A stretch of DNA of 64,000 nt from Bacillus rubiinfantis (GCA_000752035.1 CCFE01000024.1:186001-250000); one strand, 5' to 3'. Counted from the stretch's first letter, positions 27,816 through 37,273 are shown. Notes: a model not told the origin generated them from the letters alone. A program made the numbers and translations.

Positions 27816-28004
27816 ATGCCACGCAAATGTGTTGTTACAGGCAAAAAAACCACAACTGGTAATGCTCGTTCACACGCTATGAACGCTAATAAGCGTACAT
27901 GGGGTGCCAACCTACAGAAAGTACGTATTCTTGTTGATGGAAAACCAAAGCGTGTTTGGGTTTCTGCAAGAGCGTTAAGATCTGGTAAAGTTGAACGTGT
28001 TTAA
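27816..28004 (+). CDS. rpmB: 50S ribosomal protein L28
   Basis: A 62-residue basic ribosomal protein beginning MPRKCVVTGKKTTTGNARSH. It is the zinc-less form: the paired CxxC motifs of zinc-binding L28 are absent and only one cysteine is present. TTAGGAGGGAAAATT precedes the ATG. It is transcribed against its neighbours, as in B. subtilis. Confidence 0.97.
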   Translation: MPRKCVVTGKKTTTGNARSHAMNANKRTWGANLQKVRILVDGKPKRVWVSARALRSGKVERV

Positions 28005-28011
28005 TTTCTTT

Positions 28012-28045
28012 AGGATGTCCCATCAAAGGACATCCTTGTTTTTTG
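28012..28045 (+). terminator. Terminator of rpmB
   Basis: A perfect 9-bp stem AGGATGTCC/GGACATCCT with a 7-nt loop followed by TGTTTTTT, 7 nt after the rpmB stop codon. Confidence 0.9.
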
Positions 28046-28077
28046 TCCATTATTATTGTTATTGTTACCAATTATGC

Positions 28078-28110
28078 AAAATAAAAAGCACCCAAATGGG
28101 TACTTTATTT
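28078..28110 (-). terminator. Terminator of spoVM (possibly bidirectional)
   Basis: On the minus strand the stem AAGTACCCA/TGGGTGCTT (one G-T pair) is followed by TTTATTTT. Read on the plus strand it also has a T-rich tail (TTTATTTGTTTT), so it may back up the rpmB terminator. Confidence 0.7.
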
Positions 28111-28149
28111 GTTTTAAAAGAGTTGATTGCGACCCCAGGTCTTTTTCCC

Positions 28150-28233
28150 TTATTCTTTCTTATTAAACACACCAATCATAGCTCGGACAATGCCGCCTAG
28201 GAATCTCGGCAGTTTAATTGTATAAAATTTCAT
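28150..28233 (-). CDS. spoVM: Stage V sporulation protein M
   Basis: A 27-codon gene too short for ordinary gene finders. The peptide begins MKFYTIKLPRFLGG, matching the SpoVM family, and keeps the helix-breaking proline P9 and a conserved IVRAMIG amphipathic segment. SpoVM recognises the convex forespore membrane and anchors SpoIVA, the base of the spore coat, and inhibits FtsH. The ATG at 28233 is preceded by GAGGAGGGACAGT. Position between thiN and rpmB is the same as in B. subtilis. I could not identify a convincing sigma-E promoter in the 110 nt upstream. Confidence 0.95.
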   Translation of the reverse strand: MKFYTIKLPRFLGGIVRAMIGVFNKKE

Positions 28234-28343
28234 ACTGTCCCTCCTCATAACTCTAACATTTCTCTCTTTCCACTTCTATGGTTTCGTACGCCAATACCAT
28301 ATTATTCAAACGAACGAAATCAGTACCATGATTGTGTTGCCCA

Positions 28344-28991
28344 TTAATCATGACTTCTTATCACTATTAATATGCCTTCAGAAAATGAAAAAGTACCATA
28401 ATCATCAACAAGTTCATTACTAATACATAGTGTGGAACCGATGGAAATATGCCGATTTTTCAAAGGATATTTAAAACCTTCTAACGTTAGATTTGCAACC
28501 TGAAGAGTGAGGGGTAAAAAAGAAATGTATTTATGACTCGCTTGTTTCCTTAATGTGTACATCCCCGGTCCTGTTAAAAACACTTCATTATAGCGGTCAA
28601 TTAGATATACTTCTGCGTGATGTTTTTGATTAAAAGGCAAAAGTAAGAGCTGGATATTGGCCAATAAATGATCCAATCTTCCCCCGGTTGCTCCGAAAAT
28701 TCTAATCTTTTGGGGTTGCTGTTTTAAGGCCCAGTTTAGTGCAAGTTCCATATCTGTTTCATCCTTTTCAGGACGGAAACGATTGATTTCTGCGACTTCT
28801 GTTTCAATCATAAGCCATTCATGATCCGAAACGGAATCAAAATCACCAAAAGCAATGACAGGTCGAATCCCTCTGTTAATTAAATGGAACACACCGCGAT
28901 CCACACCAGCCCAGATACTATCCTTCTGGGTATATTCAGTTAAATCAGAAAGTTGTCCTTCTGGCCCTCCTGCTAAAATATTAATAATCAT
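28344..28991 (-). CDS. thiN: Thiamine pyrophosphokinase
   Basis: A 215-residue enzyme that transfers pyrophosphate from ATP to thiamine. The motifs FGDFDS (about 52-57), EKDETD (substrate binding) and FGATGGRLDH are intact. I start at the ATG at 28991, seven codons into the longest frame, because AAAGGAGC lies about 9 nt upstream and this gives the family length. A terminator lies between rpe and this gene, so it is either expressed by read-through or from an unrecognised promoter. Confidence 0.95.
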   Translation of the reverse strand: MIINILAGGPEGQLSDLTEYTQKDSIWAGVDRGVFHLINRGIRPVIAFGDFDSVSDHEWLMIETEVAEINRFRPEKDETDMELALNWALKQQPQKIRIFGATGGRLDHLLANIQLLLLPFNQKHHAEVYLIDRYNEVFLTGPGMYTLRKQASHKYISFLPLTLQVANLTLEGFKYPLKNRHISIGSTLCISNELVDDYGTFSFSEGILIVIRSHD

Positions 28992-29013
28992 TAATGTTGC
29001 TCCTTTCGCCAAG

Positions 29014-29040
29014 AAAAAAACCGAGCATTGTGCCCGGCTT
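29014..29040 (-). terminator. Terminator at the end of the coaBC-rpe gene run
   Basis: On the minus strand a 9-bp stem AGCCGGGCA/TGCTCGGTT (two G-T pairs) with a 3-nt loop is followed by seven T residues. It begins 4 nt after the rpe stop codon and lies just upstream of the thiN ribosome-binding site. Confidence 0.8.
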
Positions 29041-29043
29041 TTC

Positions 29044-29691
29044 TTATCCTCTAATTAGTGATATGGCTTTGGCATAATCTTCTTGATTATAAATTGCCGA
29101 ACCGGCAACAAGGACGTTCGCACCTGCCTCACTACATTGCTTAGCTGTTTCCGGATTGACACCGCCATCAATCTCAATTTCAATATCCAGGCCTTTTTCC
29201 TCTATCAGTTGTTTTACTTGCTTTATTTTAGGCAGGACCTCTGGAATGAATTTCTGCCCGCCAAACCCAGGATTTACCGACATCAACAAGACCATATCAA
29301 GGTCACCAATAACATGTTGAATCGCATGTACAGGGGTTGCCGGATTCAGTACTGCACCGGCCTTTATGCCAAACGATTTAATCGACTGAATGGTACGGTG
29401 TAAGTGACGGCATGCCTCCACATGAACCGTTATAAAATCAGCACCTGCTTTGGCAAATGCTTCAATATATTGATCAGGATTCTCTATCATTAAATGGACA
29501 TCGAGAGGCAGCTTTGTAACCGGACGGATTGCATTTACGATTAACGGTCCAATCGTAATATTTGGCACAAAATGACCATCCATTACATCAACGTGAATAT
29601 AGTCTGCCCCAGCTTTTTCAACCGCTTTAATTTCTTCCCCAAGCCTGGAAAAATCCGCTGAAAGAATAGAAGGTGCAATTTTTATCATCAT
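29044..29691 (-). CDS. rpe: Ribulose-phosphate 3-epimerase
   Basis: A 215-residue TIM-barrel enzyme interconverting ribulose 5-phosphate and xylulose 5-phosphate. Visible landmarks are APSILSADF near the N-terminus, the metal-binding HVDVMDGHFVPN, DVHLMI, VNPGFGGQ and the catalytic DGGVN. The start codon overlaps the rsgA stop codon. The rsgA-rpe-thiN order is that of B. subtilis. Confidence 0.96.
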   Translation of the reverse strand: MMIKIAPSILSADFSRLGEEIKAVEKAGADYIHVDVMDGHFVPNITIGPLIVNAIRPVTKLPLDVHLMIENPDQYIEAFAKAGADFITVHVEACRHLHRTIQSIKSFGIKAGAVLNPATPVHAIQHVIGDLDMVLLMSVNPGFGGQKFIPEVLPKIKQVKQLIEEKGLDIEIEIDGGVNPETAKQCSEAGANVLVAGSAIYNQEDYAKAISLIRG

Positions 29692-30572
29692 TAATACCTC
29701 GGCTTTCTGTCTTTAATTTCCTGAAGAAAATCAAGATAATGCTCATAGCGATACCTTGGAATCTCTCCAGCTTCTACTTTTTCCTTTACACCGCATTTTG
29801 GTTCACTAACGTGAAGACAGCCACGGAATTTACATAAATCGCTTGCTTGTTGAATGTCAGGAAAACAATAGGTTAAATCCTCGGCTTCAATCCCGGAAAA
29901 ATCCAATGAGCTAAAACCAGGTGTATCTGCAACAAGTCCATTTCCTATCTTGATTAATTCCACATGCCTAGTTGTATGTTTACCTCTCCCTAGATAAGAT
30001 GAGATATGGCCTGTTTTCAACTCTAGTTCAGGCTTAAGGACATTTAACAAAGAGGACTTACCTACCCCTGACTGACCGGCAAAAACAGAGATTTTATCAT
30101 TTAGATGTGGAGTTAACCTATCAATACCTGCTTCCGTTTCTGAAGAAGTAAGAATCACCTCGTAACCAGCTCGTTTATATTCTTCTGCATAATTGAAAAT
30201 GGAGCGCTTTTGCTCGTCATTTGTTAAATCCATTTTCGTTATACAGATTAATGGCTTGATATGATTAAATTCAACCAAAACGAGAAAACGATCTAACAAG
30301 ACCGGACTAAAATCAGGTTCAACGGCAGAAAACACCAAAATAGCCAAATCTACATTAGCTATTGGTGGCCGCACCAATTCATTTTTGCGGTCTTTGACTT
30401 CTAGAATATATCCTTCCTGGTCATTCTCAGCTTGAAAGACAACCTCATCCCCGACAAGAGGGGTAATTTTATTTTTTCGGAAAACACCTCGTCCGCGACA
30501 CTGGATTAATCGTTGGTCATAAAGCACATAATAAAAACCGCTCAATGCTTTAATAATTTTCCCTTCTAGCAT
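29691..30572 (-). CDS. rsgA: Ribosome small subunit-dependent GTPase RsgA
   Basis: A 293-residue circularly permuted GTPase that checks late 30S subunit maturation. An N-terminal OB fold is followed by the permuted G motifs: G4 TKMD (112-115), G1 GQSGVGKSS (166-174) and G3 DTPG (216-219). A C-terminal zinc knuckle has ligands C247, C252, H254 and C260. The ATG at 30572 follows GAGGAGG. It lies 58 nt after prkC. Confidence 0.97.
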   Translation of the reverse strand: MLEGKIIKALSGFYYVLYDQRLIQCRGRGVFRKNKITPLVGDEVVFQAENDQEGYILEVKDRKNELVRPPIANVDLAILVFSAVEPDFSPVLLDRFLVLVEFNHIKPLICITKMDLTNDEQKRSIFNYAEEYKRAGYEVILTSSETEAGIDRLTPHLNDKISVFAGQSGVGKSSLLNVLKPELELKTGHISSYLGRGKHTTRHVELIKIGNGLVADTPGFSSLDFSGIEAEDLTYCFPDIQQASDLCKFRGCLHVSEPKCGVKEKVEAGEIPRYRYEHYLDFLQEIKDRKPRY

Positions 30573-30630
30573 TGCAGTCCTCCTCGCTTATCAAACCTTA
30601 TCAACCTTTTTATTCCCATATTAGATACTC

Positions 30631-32613
30631 CTAGTCTACATCAGAATAGTTAATGACCTCTTCCGTGAAAACTGATTTATCCTTCATTACCCGATAACCC
30701 GCCTTTTTTCCATACGGAATAATTAATTCAATGGTAATTTTCTTTGTTTCTTTAATCGTAAATGTCTCGGATGGTTCCGTCATACTGCGGTTCATGTCAT
30801 CGATATAAATCTGAACAACCTGTTCCTTCTCTGGATTCTCCGGATCTGGTTCATATGGGATAGTAATTTCTTTGACCACCTTTTTTGGCGGCTTTTCACC
30901 TTTGGAAATTACAACTGATACTTTGTCGCCTTTTTTCAAAGCTGTTCCTTCCTTAGGAGATTGAGAAATGACCATACCTGCTGGAACTTTTTCATCATAT
31001 TGTTCCTGTGATGCATCTAAGGTAAGACCTACTAAAGCAGCATAGTCTTGCGCACCTTTTAAGCTGTACTGAGTTAAATCTTTCAGTACAATAATTTCTG
31101 GCCCTTGACTAACCTCAAATTCCAACACCGTCTCTTCAGGTACTACTTCCTCGCCTTCAGGTATGTTCTGACTAAGTATCGTACCAGGGTCGCTGTCATC
31201 ATGCTTCTCTATCTTCTTAATATCTTTAAAATTATCATTTGCTAATAGACGTAATACATCGTCATAAGACCGTCCAACATAATTAGCAAGCTCTAATTTT
31301 TCTTTACCTGAGCTAACATAAATGGTAACTTTAGTATCCTCTTTGACAGTTTCTCCTGCTTCCGGGTCAGTTTTAATAACTAAACCTTCATTAACATCTT
31401 CACTAGTAATTTTTATTTGTTTATCAATTGCTAACCCTTTTAGTTTCAATTTAGATATGGCATCGTCCACAGACATTTCGCTTACATCTGGAATCTTAAC
31501 CTCTTTCGCTGATAACAGGTCTGGGAGGAATAAAAACGCTAATAGACCAAGTAAACTAAGAAAAACAAAAATAGAGATAATAATCGCAGGCCATTTTCTT
31601 CGTTTTTTATTATTTCCATGATGTTTATCTTTTTTCTCTTGCTTTTCTTTTTTCGGTTTCTCTGGTGTTTTATCAATTTGATGAACCAATGTTTCATCGA
31701 GGTTTTTTAACGGTTTATCATTTGTAATAACAGGAATTGCTTTCGTTGCCTCATCATCAGCAGGAATAACAAATTTTGGTTCATTTATTCTATCGGGGTC
31801 AAGCGCTGTCTCTAAATCCTCCTCCATTTCATCAGCATTGTCATAACGATGGAATGGATCCTTTGCCGTGGCCTTTAGTACAATATTTTCAACGCTTTGC
31901 GGTATGTTGGGATTCCAGCGTCTTACCGACGGCGTTTCGGATTGGAGATGCTTTAACGCAATGGAAACAGCTGATTCACCAGAAAAAGGCAATCTTCCTG
32001 TTAAAAGTTCAAACATCACAATTCCTAAAGAATAAATATCTGACTTTCGATTTGCCATACCTCCGCGAGCTTGCTCGGGTGATAAATAATGAACCGACCC
32101 TAATACTGAATTCGTTTGTGTGATGGCTGTTGCACTTAGCGCCACAGCAATACCAAAATCGGTAATTTTTACGTTTCCCGCTCGGTCTATTAATATATTA
32201 TGCGGCTTAATATCACGATGAATAATATGGTTATGATGAGCATGGGAAATAGCTGATGTTAGCTGTTTCATGATATCAACGGCTTCTTCAACTCTTAACG
32301 GAGAATTTTGTTGTATGTATTGTTTAAGAGTTTGACCGTCGACATATTCCATCACAATATAATATAATTCGTTTTCTTCACCAACGTCATAAATATTAAC
32401 AATATTTGGGTGTGTTAGACTTGTAGCTGACTGAGCTTCACGATGGAATCTTCTAATAAATTCTTCATCATTGGCAAAATCAAGCCTTAGCATTTTTACC
32501 GCTACGTCACGATCGAGAATCATATCATGTGCGAGGTAAACATTGGCCATTCCCCCACCGCCAATAATACTATTGATTTTATAGCGGCCGTTTAATCTTT
32601 TACCAATCATCAT
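30631..32613 (-). CDS. prkC: Membrane Ser/Thr kinase PrkC with three PASTA domains
   Basis: A 660-residue transmembrane kinase. The cytoplasmic kinase domain (about 11-270) has the Gly-rich loop GGGGMA, K39, the catalytic HRD (132-134) and DFG (152-154). A basic juxtamembrane segment and one membrane helix (about 342-364) follow. Outside are three PASTA repeats (about 371-437, 438-504, 505-572) and a C-terminal Ig-like domain. PrkC senses muropeptides and contributes to germination and cell wall control. It lies 6 nt after its cognate phosphatase gene prpC. Confidence 0.97.
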   Translation of the reverse strand: MMIGKRLNGRYKINSIIGGGGMANVYLAHDMILDRDVAVKMLRLDFANDEEFIRRFHREAQSATSLTHPNIVNIYDVGEENELYYIVMEYVDGQTLKQYIQQNSPLRVEEAVDIMKQLTSAISHAHHNHIIHRDIKPHNILIDRAGNVKITDFGIAVALSATAITQTNSVLGSVHYLSPEQARGGMANRKSDIYSLGIVMFELLTGRLPFSGESAVSIALKHLQSETPSVRRWNPNIPQSVENIVLKATAKDPFHRYDNADEMEEDLETALDPDRINEPKFVIPADDEATKAIPVITNDKPLKNLDETLVHQIDKTPEKPKKEKQEKKDKHHGNNKKRRKWPAIIISIFVFLSLLGLLAFLFLPDLLSAKEVKIPDVSEMSVDDAISKLKLKGLAIDKQIKITSEDVNEGLVIKTDPEAGETVKEDTKVTIYVSSGKEKLELANYVGRSYDDVLRLLANDNFKDIKKIEKHDDSDPGTILSQNIPEGEEVVPEETVLEFEVSQGPEIIVLKDLTQYSLKGAQDYAALVGLTLDASQEQYDEKVPAGMVISQSPKEGTALKKGDKVSVVISKGEKPPKKVVKEITIPYEPDPENPEKEQVVQIYIDDMNRSMTEPSETFTIKETKKITIELIIPYGKKAGYRVMKDKSVFTEEVINYSDVD

Positions 32614-32619
32614 CTAACA

Positions 32620-33366
32620 TCACCCCTTACTACCTCGAGAGAACTCCGTAATAATCAAGGTAATGTTATCTTCCCCGCCATATTCATTCGCCAGTGAAAT
32701 AAGGGATTCAGCCTTCTCTTCAATATGTTGTGGGTTTAATAGGACATCCTTCATTTCCTTTTCACTAACCTTATTTGAAAGTCCGTCCGAACATAATAGA
32801 AGGATGTCACCTTCTTCAAAAATAATCGTTTTAAGATCAATTTCAACGTTTTTCTCGGTTCCTAACGCTCGCAGCAAGACATTTTTTCGCGGATGCTTTT
32901 CTGCATCTTCCTTAGAAATTTGACCTGATCTAACCAGTTCATTAACAAGTGAATGATCCTCAGTAAGTTGATTAAAACCTGATTCATTTAAGATATAGCC
33001 TCTACTGTCGCCAATATTTGCTAGTGTTGCAAAGTTTTCGGTAATTATCGCTGCAACGATCGTTGTCCCCATCCCGTCACAATCAGAATTATTAGCGGAG
33101 TGTTCTAAGAGAATCTGGTTCACAACGGTAATTTGCTCGCTAAGCCATCTTTCAGCATCATCTGCAGTGCTGATTCCATTAGCTGCCTCCCATTCCTGTT
33201 TGAGGTGAGAAACACTCATGTCACTTGCTACATCTCCAGCCCTGTGTCCGCCCATTCCATCGGCTACAATCGCTAGACGGATTCCATTCCGGTTGATAAA
33301 AATTCCACCGGCATCCTCGTTGTGAAGACGAACTTTTCCTTTATCTGTTTTAAATACTGCTTTCAT
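32620..33366 (-). CDS. prpC: PP2C-type protein phosphatase PrpC
   Basis: A 248-residue metal-dependent phosphatase that reverses PrkC phosphorylation. Family motifs include RLHNEDAG (metal ligand), VADGMGGHRAGD, GDSRGY and a late GGEDNITLI. The ATG at 33366 lies about 5 nt after GAGGTGAAAGG; the open frame extends 26 codons further upstream into rlmN but has no supporting signal there. It lies 4 nt after rlmN. Confidence 0.96.
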   Translation of the reverse strand: MKAVFKTDKGKVRLHNEDAGGIFINRNGIRLAIVADGMGGHRAGDVASDMSVSHLKQEWEAANGISTADDAERWLSEQITVVNQILLEHSANNSDCDGMGTTIVAAIITENFATLANIGDSRGYILNESGFNQLTEDHSLVNELVRSGQISKEDAEKHPRKNVLLRALGTEKNVEIDLKTIIFEEGDILLLCSDGLSNKVSEKEMKDVLLNPQHIEEKAESLISLANEYGGEDNITLIITEFSRGSKG

Positions 33367-33370
33367 CCTT

Positions 33371-34462
33371 TCACCTCGTCTCCTCTTTCCGCTCCTTGGC
33401 ACGAAGTTGTCCACATGCTGCATCAATATCATGACCGTGCTCACGGCGAATGGTCACATTTATTCCCCGATTTTTCAGAGTTTTTTCAAACGCAAAAATC
33501 TTTTCTCTTGGTGTACGAACATAGTCCCTCTCTGGTACATAGTTAACCGGGATAAGATTGACATGACATTTCAGCCCCTTAATTAATTCCGCTAATTCCT
33601 CCGCGTGGTCAGTTGAATCATTAACCCCGCCAAAAAGGCCATACTCAAAGCTGACACGGCGGCCTGTTTTATCAATATAATACCTTACTGCCTTCATCAA
33701 GTCATCCAATTTATAAGCTTTATTAATCGGCATCAGTCGGCTTCTCAGTTCAGTATTTGGGGCATGTAATGAAATGGCAAAGTTTATTTGCATATTTTCA
33801 TCAGCAAATTGATAAATTTTCGGAATAATTCCACTTGTTGAAACAGTGATGTGACGTGCCCCAATATTAAGGCCTTTATCATGATTAATAATTTTTAAAA
33901 ACGCCAACATATTATTATAATTATCGAACGGTTCGCCAATTCCCATGATTACAACCGAACTAACTCGTTCCTCAGTTTCATCAAGTGCTTTTTGTACCTT
34001 TACAACCTGGGCAACAATTTCACCAGGCTCGAGATGACGTTTAAGTCCGCCCAGTGTAGAGGCACAAAATGTACAGCCGATTCGGCACCCCACCTGCGTT
34101 GTGACACAGACTGAATTACCATAATCATGTCGCATCAAAACTGTTTCAATCGAAAACCCATCATGAAGCTCAAATAAAAATTTGATTGTTCCGTCAGCAG
34201 ATGTTTGTTGAATAACTGTTTGTAATGTTGTTATTTCAAACTGGTCTTCCAGTTTTTTTCTTAGTTCCTTTGATAAATTACTCATATCAGCAAAAGACAT
34301 GACGCGTTTTTTATATAACCATTCAAAAATTTGCTGTGCTCGAAAGGGCTTTTCATTATTTTCTTGCAGCCATTCCTTTAATTCATGGAGCTGGAGTGAG
34401 TAGATCGACTTTTTCCTTTCCAGCGTCGTTGGCTTCTTCTCAGTTGTTTGCAATTCAGTCAA
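33371..34462 (-). CDS. rlmN: 23S rRNA/tRNA adenine C2-methyltransferase RlmN
   Basis: A 363-residue radical SAM enzyme that methylates A2503 of 23S rRNA and A37 of some tRNAs. The [4Fe-4S] cluster motif CX3CX2C is C126, C130, C133. C119 lies in the preceding strand, and the second catalytic cysteine is in the C-terminal segment DIDAACGQL. Start codon is TTG at 34462 with GAAGGTG about 5 nt upstream. Length equals that of B. subtilis RlmN (YloN). Confidence 0.95.
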   Translation of the reverse strand: MTELQTTEKKPTTLERKKSIYSLQLHELKEWLQENNEKPFRAQQIFEWLYKKRVMSFADMSNLSKELRKKLEDQFEITTLQTVIQQTSADGTIKFLFELHDGFSIETVLMRHDYGNSVCVTTQVGCRIGCTFCASTLGGLKRHLEPGEIVAQVVKVQKALDETEERVSSVVIMGIGEPFDNYNNMLAFLKIINHDKGLNIGARHITVSTSGIIPKIYQFADENMQINFAISLHAPNTELRSRLMPINKAYKLDDLMKAVRYYIDKTGRRVSFEYGLFGGVNDSTDHAEELAELIKGLKCHVNLIPVNYVPERDYVRTPREKIFAFEKTLKNRGINVTIRREHGHDIDAACGQLRAKERKEETR

Positions 34463-34486
34463 CTGTTACACCTTCTTTCATTTTTG

Positions 34487-35845
34487 TTAGGAAGCTCCTA
34501 TTTTTCTTAAAGCAGCGATATAAAAACCATCTGAGCCAAAATCCTGGGGAAATATTTGTAAATCAAAGTGTGTTATTAGTGGCTGTATCGCTTCAGGCAT
34601 TCTCTCTTTTAATTCAGTGTCTTCTACAAATTCAGGATGATCGCGCAAAAATGCTTGCATCGTCTGTTCATTTTCCTGTTTATCCACCGTACATGTACTA
34701 TATACAAGAATACCGCCTTGTTTTAGCATCGGAGCTACTGCCTGTAACAAGTTAACCTGAATTTTACTTAGCTGGCTAACGTCTTGTTCCTTTTTACTAT
34801 ATTTAATGTCCGGTTTTCGCCGCATGACCCCAAATCCAGAACATGGGGCGTCAAGCAAAATCTTGTCAAAAGATTCCGTGGAAAAATGCTCTCCAACTTG
34901 CCTAGAATCGAAAACATGAGTATCAATATTTGTTAACCCTAAACGGGCCGCATTTTCTTTTATTAATTTTACCTTATGCTCGTGCAAATCAATCGAGATG
35001 ACCGTTCCAGTTTGCTGTAATTTTTCCGCTATATGTGTACTTTTTCCTCCTGGAGCCGCACAGGCATCAAGGATGGTTTCGCCTTTTTTCAGGCCAAGCG
35101 CATAAGCAACCAACATGGAGCTTTCGTCCTGAATCGTTATGAATCCCTGTTTAAAAGCAGTTGAGGCGGCTAAATTTCCTTTTAAAGAACGTATTGCCTC
35201 GGGAATAACGGGACTTTTCTCAATCATAAATCCCTCATTTTCAAGGATTTTCACACATTCATCGCGTGAAATCCTTACCAGATTTACCCTAGCTGTTTGC
35301 AAGGGCGCTGTTAGATTTACCTCGCACATTTTTCTTGTTTTCTCATAGCCAAATTGTTGAATCCAGCGTTCTACCAGCCATTGTGGATGGCTGGTTTCAA
35401 TCGATAACCGTTCCACTAGATTAGCAATGGCATCCAGAGCTGGCAACCCGTCTCTCTGCATCGATCTCAATACACCATTTACAAGGCCAGCTATCCCGCG
35501 ATGGCCACGTTTCTTTGCCAGTTCAACTGCTTCATTTATCGCTGCATGATCAGGGATGCGGTCAAGATAGACCAATTGATAAACGGTCATCCTTAATAAA
35601 TGTAAGACCCATGGCTCTAATTTTTTACTCTTTACTACAAATGGCTTTATAAAATAGTCTAATGTCATTCTTCTTTGCAAAGTTCCATAAATAAGTTCAG
35701 TCAGTAGACCAACATCTTTTTGTGGCAGCTGTTGTTTTTTAATTTCATGGTTTAATAACAAGTTGCTGTATGACTGACTTTTCTCGATCGTTACGAGAAG
35801 ATCCAATGCCGTCTCGCGAACATTCTTTTTGGCTTTTGTCGTCAT
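34487..35845 (-). CDS. rsmB: 16S rRNA m5C967 methyltransferase RsmB
   Basis: A 452-residue protein with an N-terminal NusB-like RNA-binding domain (about 1-130) and a C-terminal Rossmann methyltransferase. The SAM-binding motif is DACAAPGGKSTH; motif IV is DAPCSGFGV with its cysteine; the catalytic cysteine lies in STCTVDKQEN. It follows fmt by 1 nt and precedes rlmN by 24 nt. Confidence 0.96.
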   Translation of the reverse strand: MTTKAKKNVRETALDLLVTIEKSQSYSNLLLNHEIKKQQLPQKDVGLLTELIYGTLQRRMTLDYFIKPFVVKSKKLEPWVLHLLRMTVYQLVYLDRIPDHAAINEAVELAKKRGHRGIAGLVNGVLRSMQRDGLPALDAIANLVERLSIETSHPQWLVERWIQQFGYEKTRKMCEVNLTAPLQTARVNLVRISRDECVKILENEGFMIEKSPVIPEAIRSLKGNLAASTAFKQGFITIQDESSMLVAYALGLKKGETILDACAAPGGKSTHIAEKLQQTGTVISIDLHEHKVKLIKENAARLGLTNIDTHVFDSRQVGEHFSTESFDKILLDAPCSGFGVMRRKPDIKYSKKEQDVSQLSKIQVNLLQAVAPMLKQGGILVYSTCTVDKQENEQTMQAFLRDHPEFVEDTELKERMPEAIQPLITHFDLQIFPQDFGSDGFYIAALRKIGAS

Positions 35846-35846
35846 A

Positions 35847-36788
35847 TTACTCTCCTAATTTACTGCCAACTGAAATTTTTCCACCCGAACCCCGTAAAAA
35901 TTGTTCGGCAGTCATTTTTGTTTTGCCAGCAGGCTGTAATTCAGTAATTTTAATCGCTGTATCGTTGCCACTGCTTACCGTTAAGCCATCCTGCTCAATG
36001 TTAATGATTGTCCCTGGCTGTCCTTTTTCCTGAGCAGTTTCTTTCTTTGCCTGCCAAACTTTTAAGACTTGCCCATTTATCGTCGTAAATGCTACTGGCC
36101 ATGGATTTAAACCGCGGATTTGATTGTATATCTCTTCACCGCTTTTTTCCCAGTTAATCTTTTCTTGTTCCCTTTTTATATTTGGTGCAAATGTTGCTTC
36201 TGTATCATTCTGCGGAGTTGGCGTTAGTTTTCCTGCAATAAGCTTTGGCAGCGTCTCAGCTAATAACTCGGCACCGGCAGCACTTAACTTATCATGTAAT
36301 GTGCCAACATTATCTTCTTCCAAAATAGGGATTTCAACCGTCGTTAAAATATCACCAGCATCCAGTTTTTCAGCCATATACATGATGGTAATTCCTGTTT
36401 TTGTTTTTCCTTGCAAAATCGCATAATGAATCGGAGCGCCTCCGCGGAGCTCAGGGAGCAGGGAAGCATGAACATTAATACAGCCATATTTAGGTGCTTC
36501 AAGTAACTTTTTTGGTAAAATTTGTCCAAATGCTGCGGTAATGATGATATCAGGTTGAAGATCAAGAATTTTTTGCAATTCCTCAGGCTGACGTATTTTT
36601 TCTGGCTGTAAAACCGGAATCCCTTGTTTTAGTGCCTCAACCTTAACGGGAGGGGGAGTAAGGATCCTTTTCCGACCTACTGGCCTGTCCGGCTGGGTAA
36701 CTACTGCGATGACTTCATAACCGTCATTTATAATCCGCGTTAACACAGGAACAGAAAAATCTGGAGTACCCATAAACACAATTCTCAT
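35847..36788 (-). CDS. fmt: Methionyl-tRNA formyltransferase
   Basis: A 313-residue enzyme that formylates initiator Met-tRNA. It begins with the family signature MRIVFMGTPDFSVPVL and has the catalytic loop containing N-V-H-A-S-L-L-P and RGGAPIHYAI. The C-terminal OB-like domain follows after about residue 205. Its ATG overlaps the def stop codon by 1 nt, a coupling that links formylation with deformylation. Confidence 0.97.
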   Translation of the reverse strand: MRIVFMGTPDFSVPVLTRIINDGYEVIAVVTQPDRPVGRKRILTPPPVKVEALKQGIPVLQPEKIRQPEELQKILDLQPDIIITAAFGQILPKKLLEAPKYGCINVHASLLPELRGGAPIHYAILQGKTKTGITIMYMAEKLDAGDILTTVEIPILEEDNVGTLHDKLSAAGAELLAETLPKLIAGKLTPTPQNDTEATFAPNIKREQEKINWEKSGEEIYNQIRGLNPWPVAFTTINGQVLKVWQAKKETAQEKGQPGTIINIEQDGLTVSSGNDTAIKITELQPAGKTKMTAEQFLRGSGGKISVGSKLGE

Positions 36789-37273
36789 TATTCCGTTACT
36801 CCTCCTTCTAACTCATCTTCATCAAGATACCTGGTCACTTTTGTCGTAAATAAAATTCCGTCAAGATGATCAATTTCATGCTGAATCGCTCTGGCAAGAA
36901 AGTCCTCAGCTTCAAGCGTATATTTTCTTCCTTTCCGATCGAATGCTTCTATTTTTACATAATACGGTCTTGTTACTTCTCCATATAGTCCAGGAAAACT
37001 CAAACAGCCTTCCGGGCCGGTTTGTTCCCCTTCCTGCTTAAGAATACGCGGATTAACCATTTCAATTGTACCCGAGTCATCATCAATATCTACAATGGCA
37101 ATTCTTGCATCTAAACCTATTTGCGGTGCAGCAAGACCTACCCCGTCAAATTCAATCATCGTATCATACATATCATCAAGCACTTTCCCAAGTTTTTTAT
37201 CAAACTTAACAACTTCTTTACATGTTTGTTCGAGAATCTCTGCTGGATGATTTACTATTTTTCGTATTGCCAA
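36788..37273 (-). CDS. def: Peptide deformylase
   Basis: A 161-residue metalloenzyme removing the N-formyl group from nascent proteins. All three family motifs are intact: GVGLAAPQ (44-51), EGCLS (88-92, metal ligand C90) and HEIDH (132-136). The start is TTG at 37273 with GGAGGAA upstream. It lies about 60 nt after priA. Confidence 0.97.
   Translation of the reverse strand: MAIRKIVNHPAEILEQTCKEVVKFDKKLGKVLDDMYDTMIEFDGVGLAAPQIGLDARIAIVDIDDDSGTIEMVNPRILKQEGEQTGPEGCLSFPGLYGEVTRPYYVKIEAFDRKGRKYTLEAEDFLARAIQHEIDHLDGILFTTKVTRYLDEDELEGGVTE

Noticed and set aside
28236..28343. Sigma-E promoter for spoVM
   Set aside because: Some AT-rich motifs resemble parts of the consensus, but spacing between candidate -35 and -10 elements is wrong.
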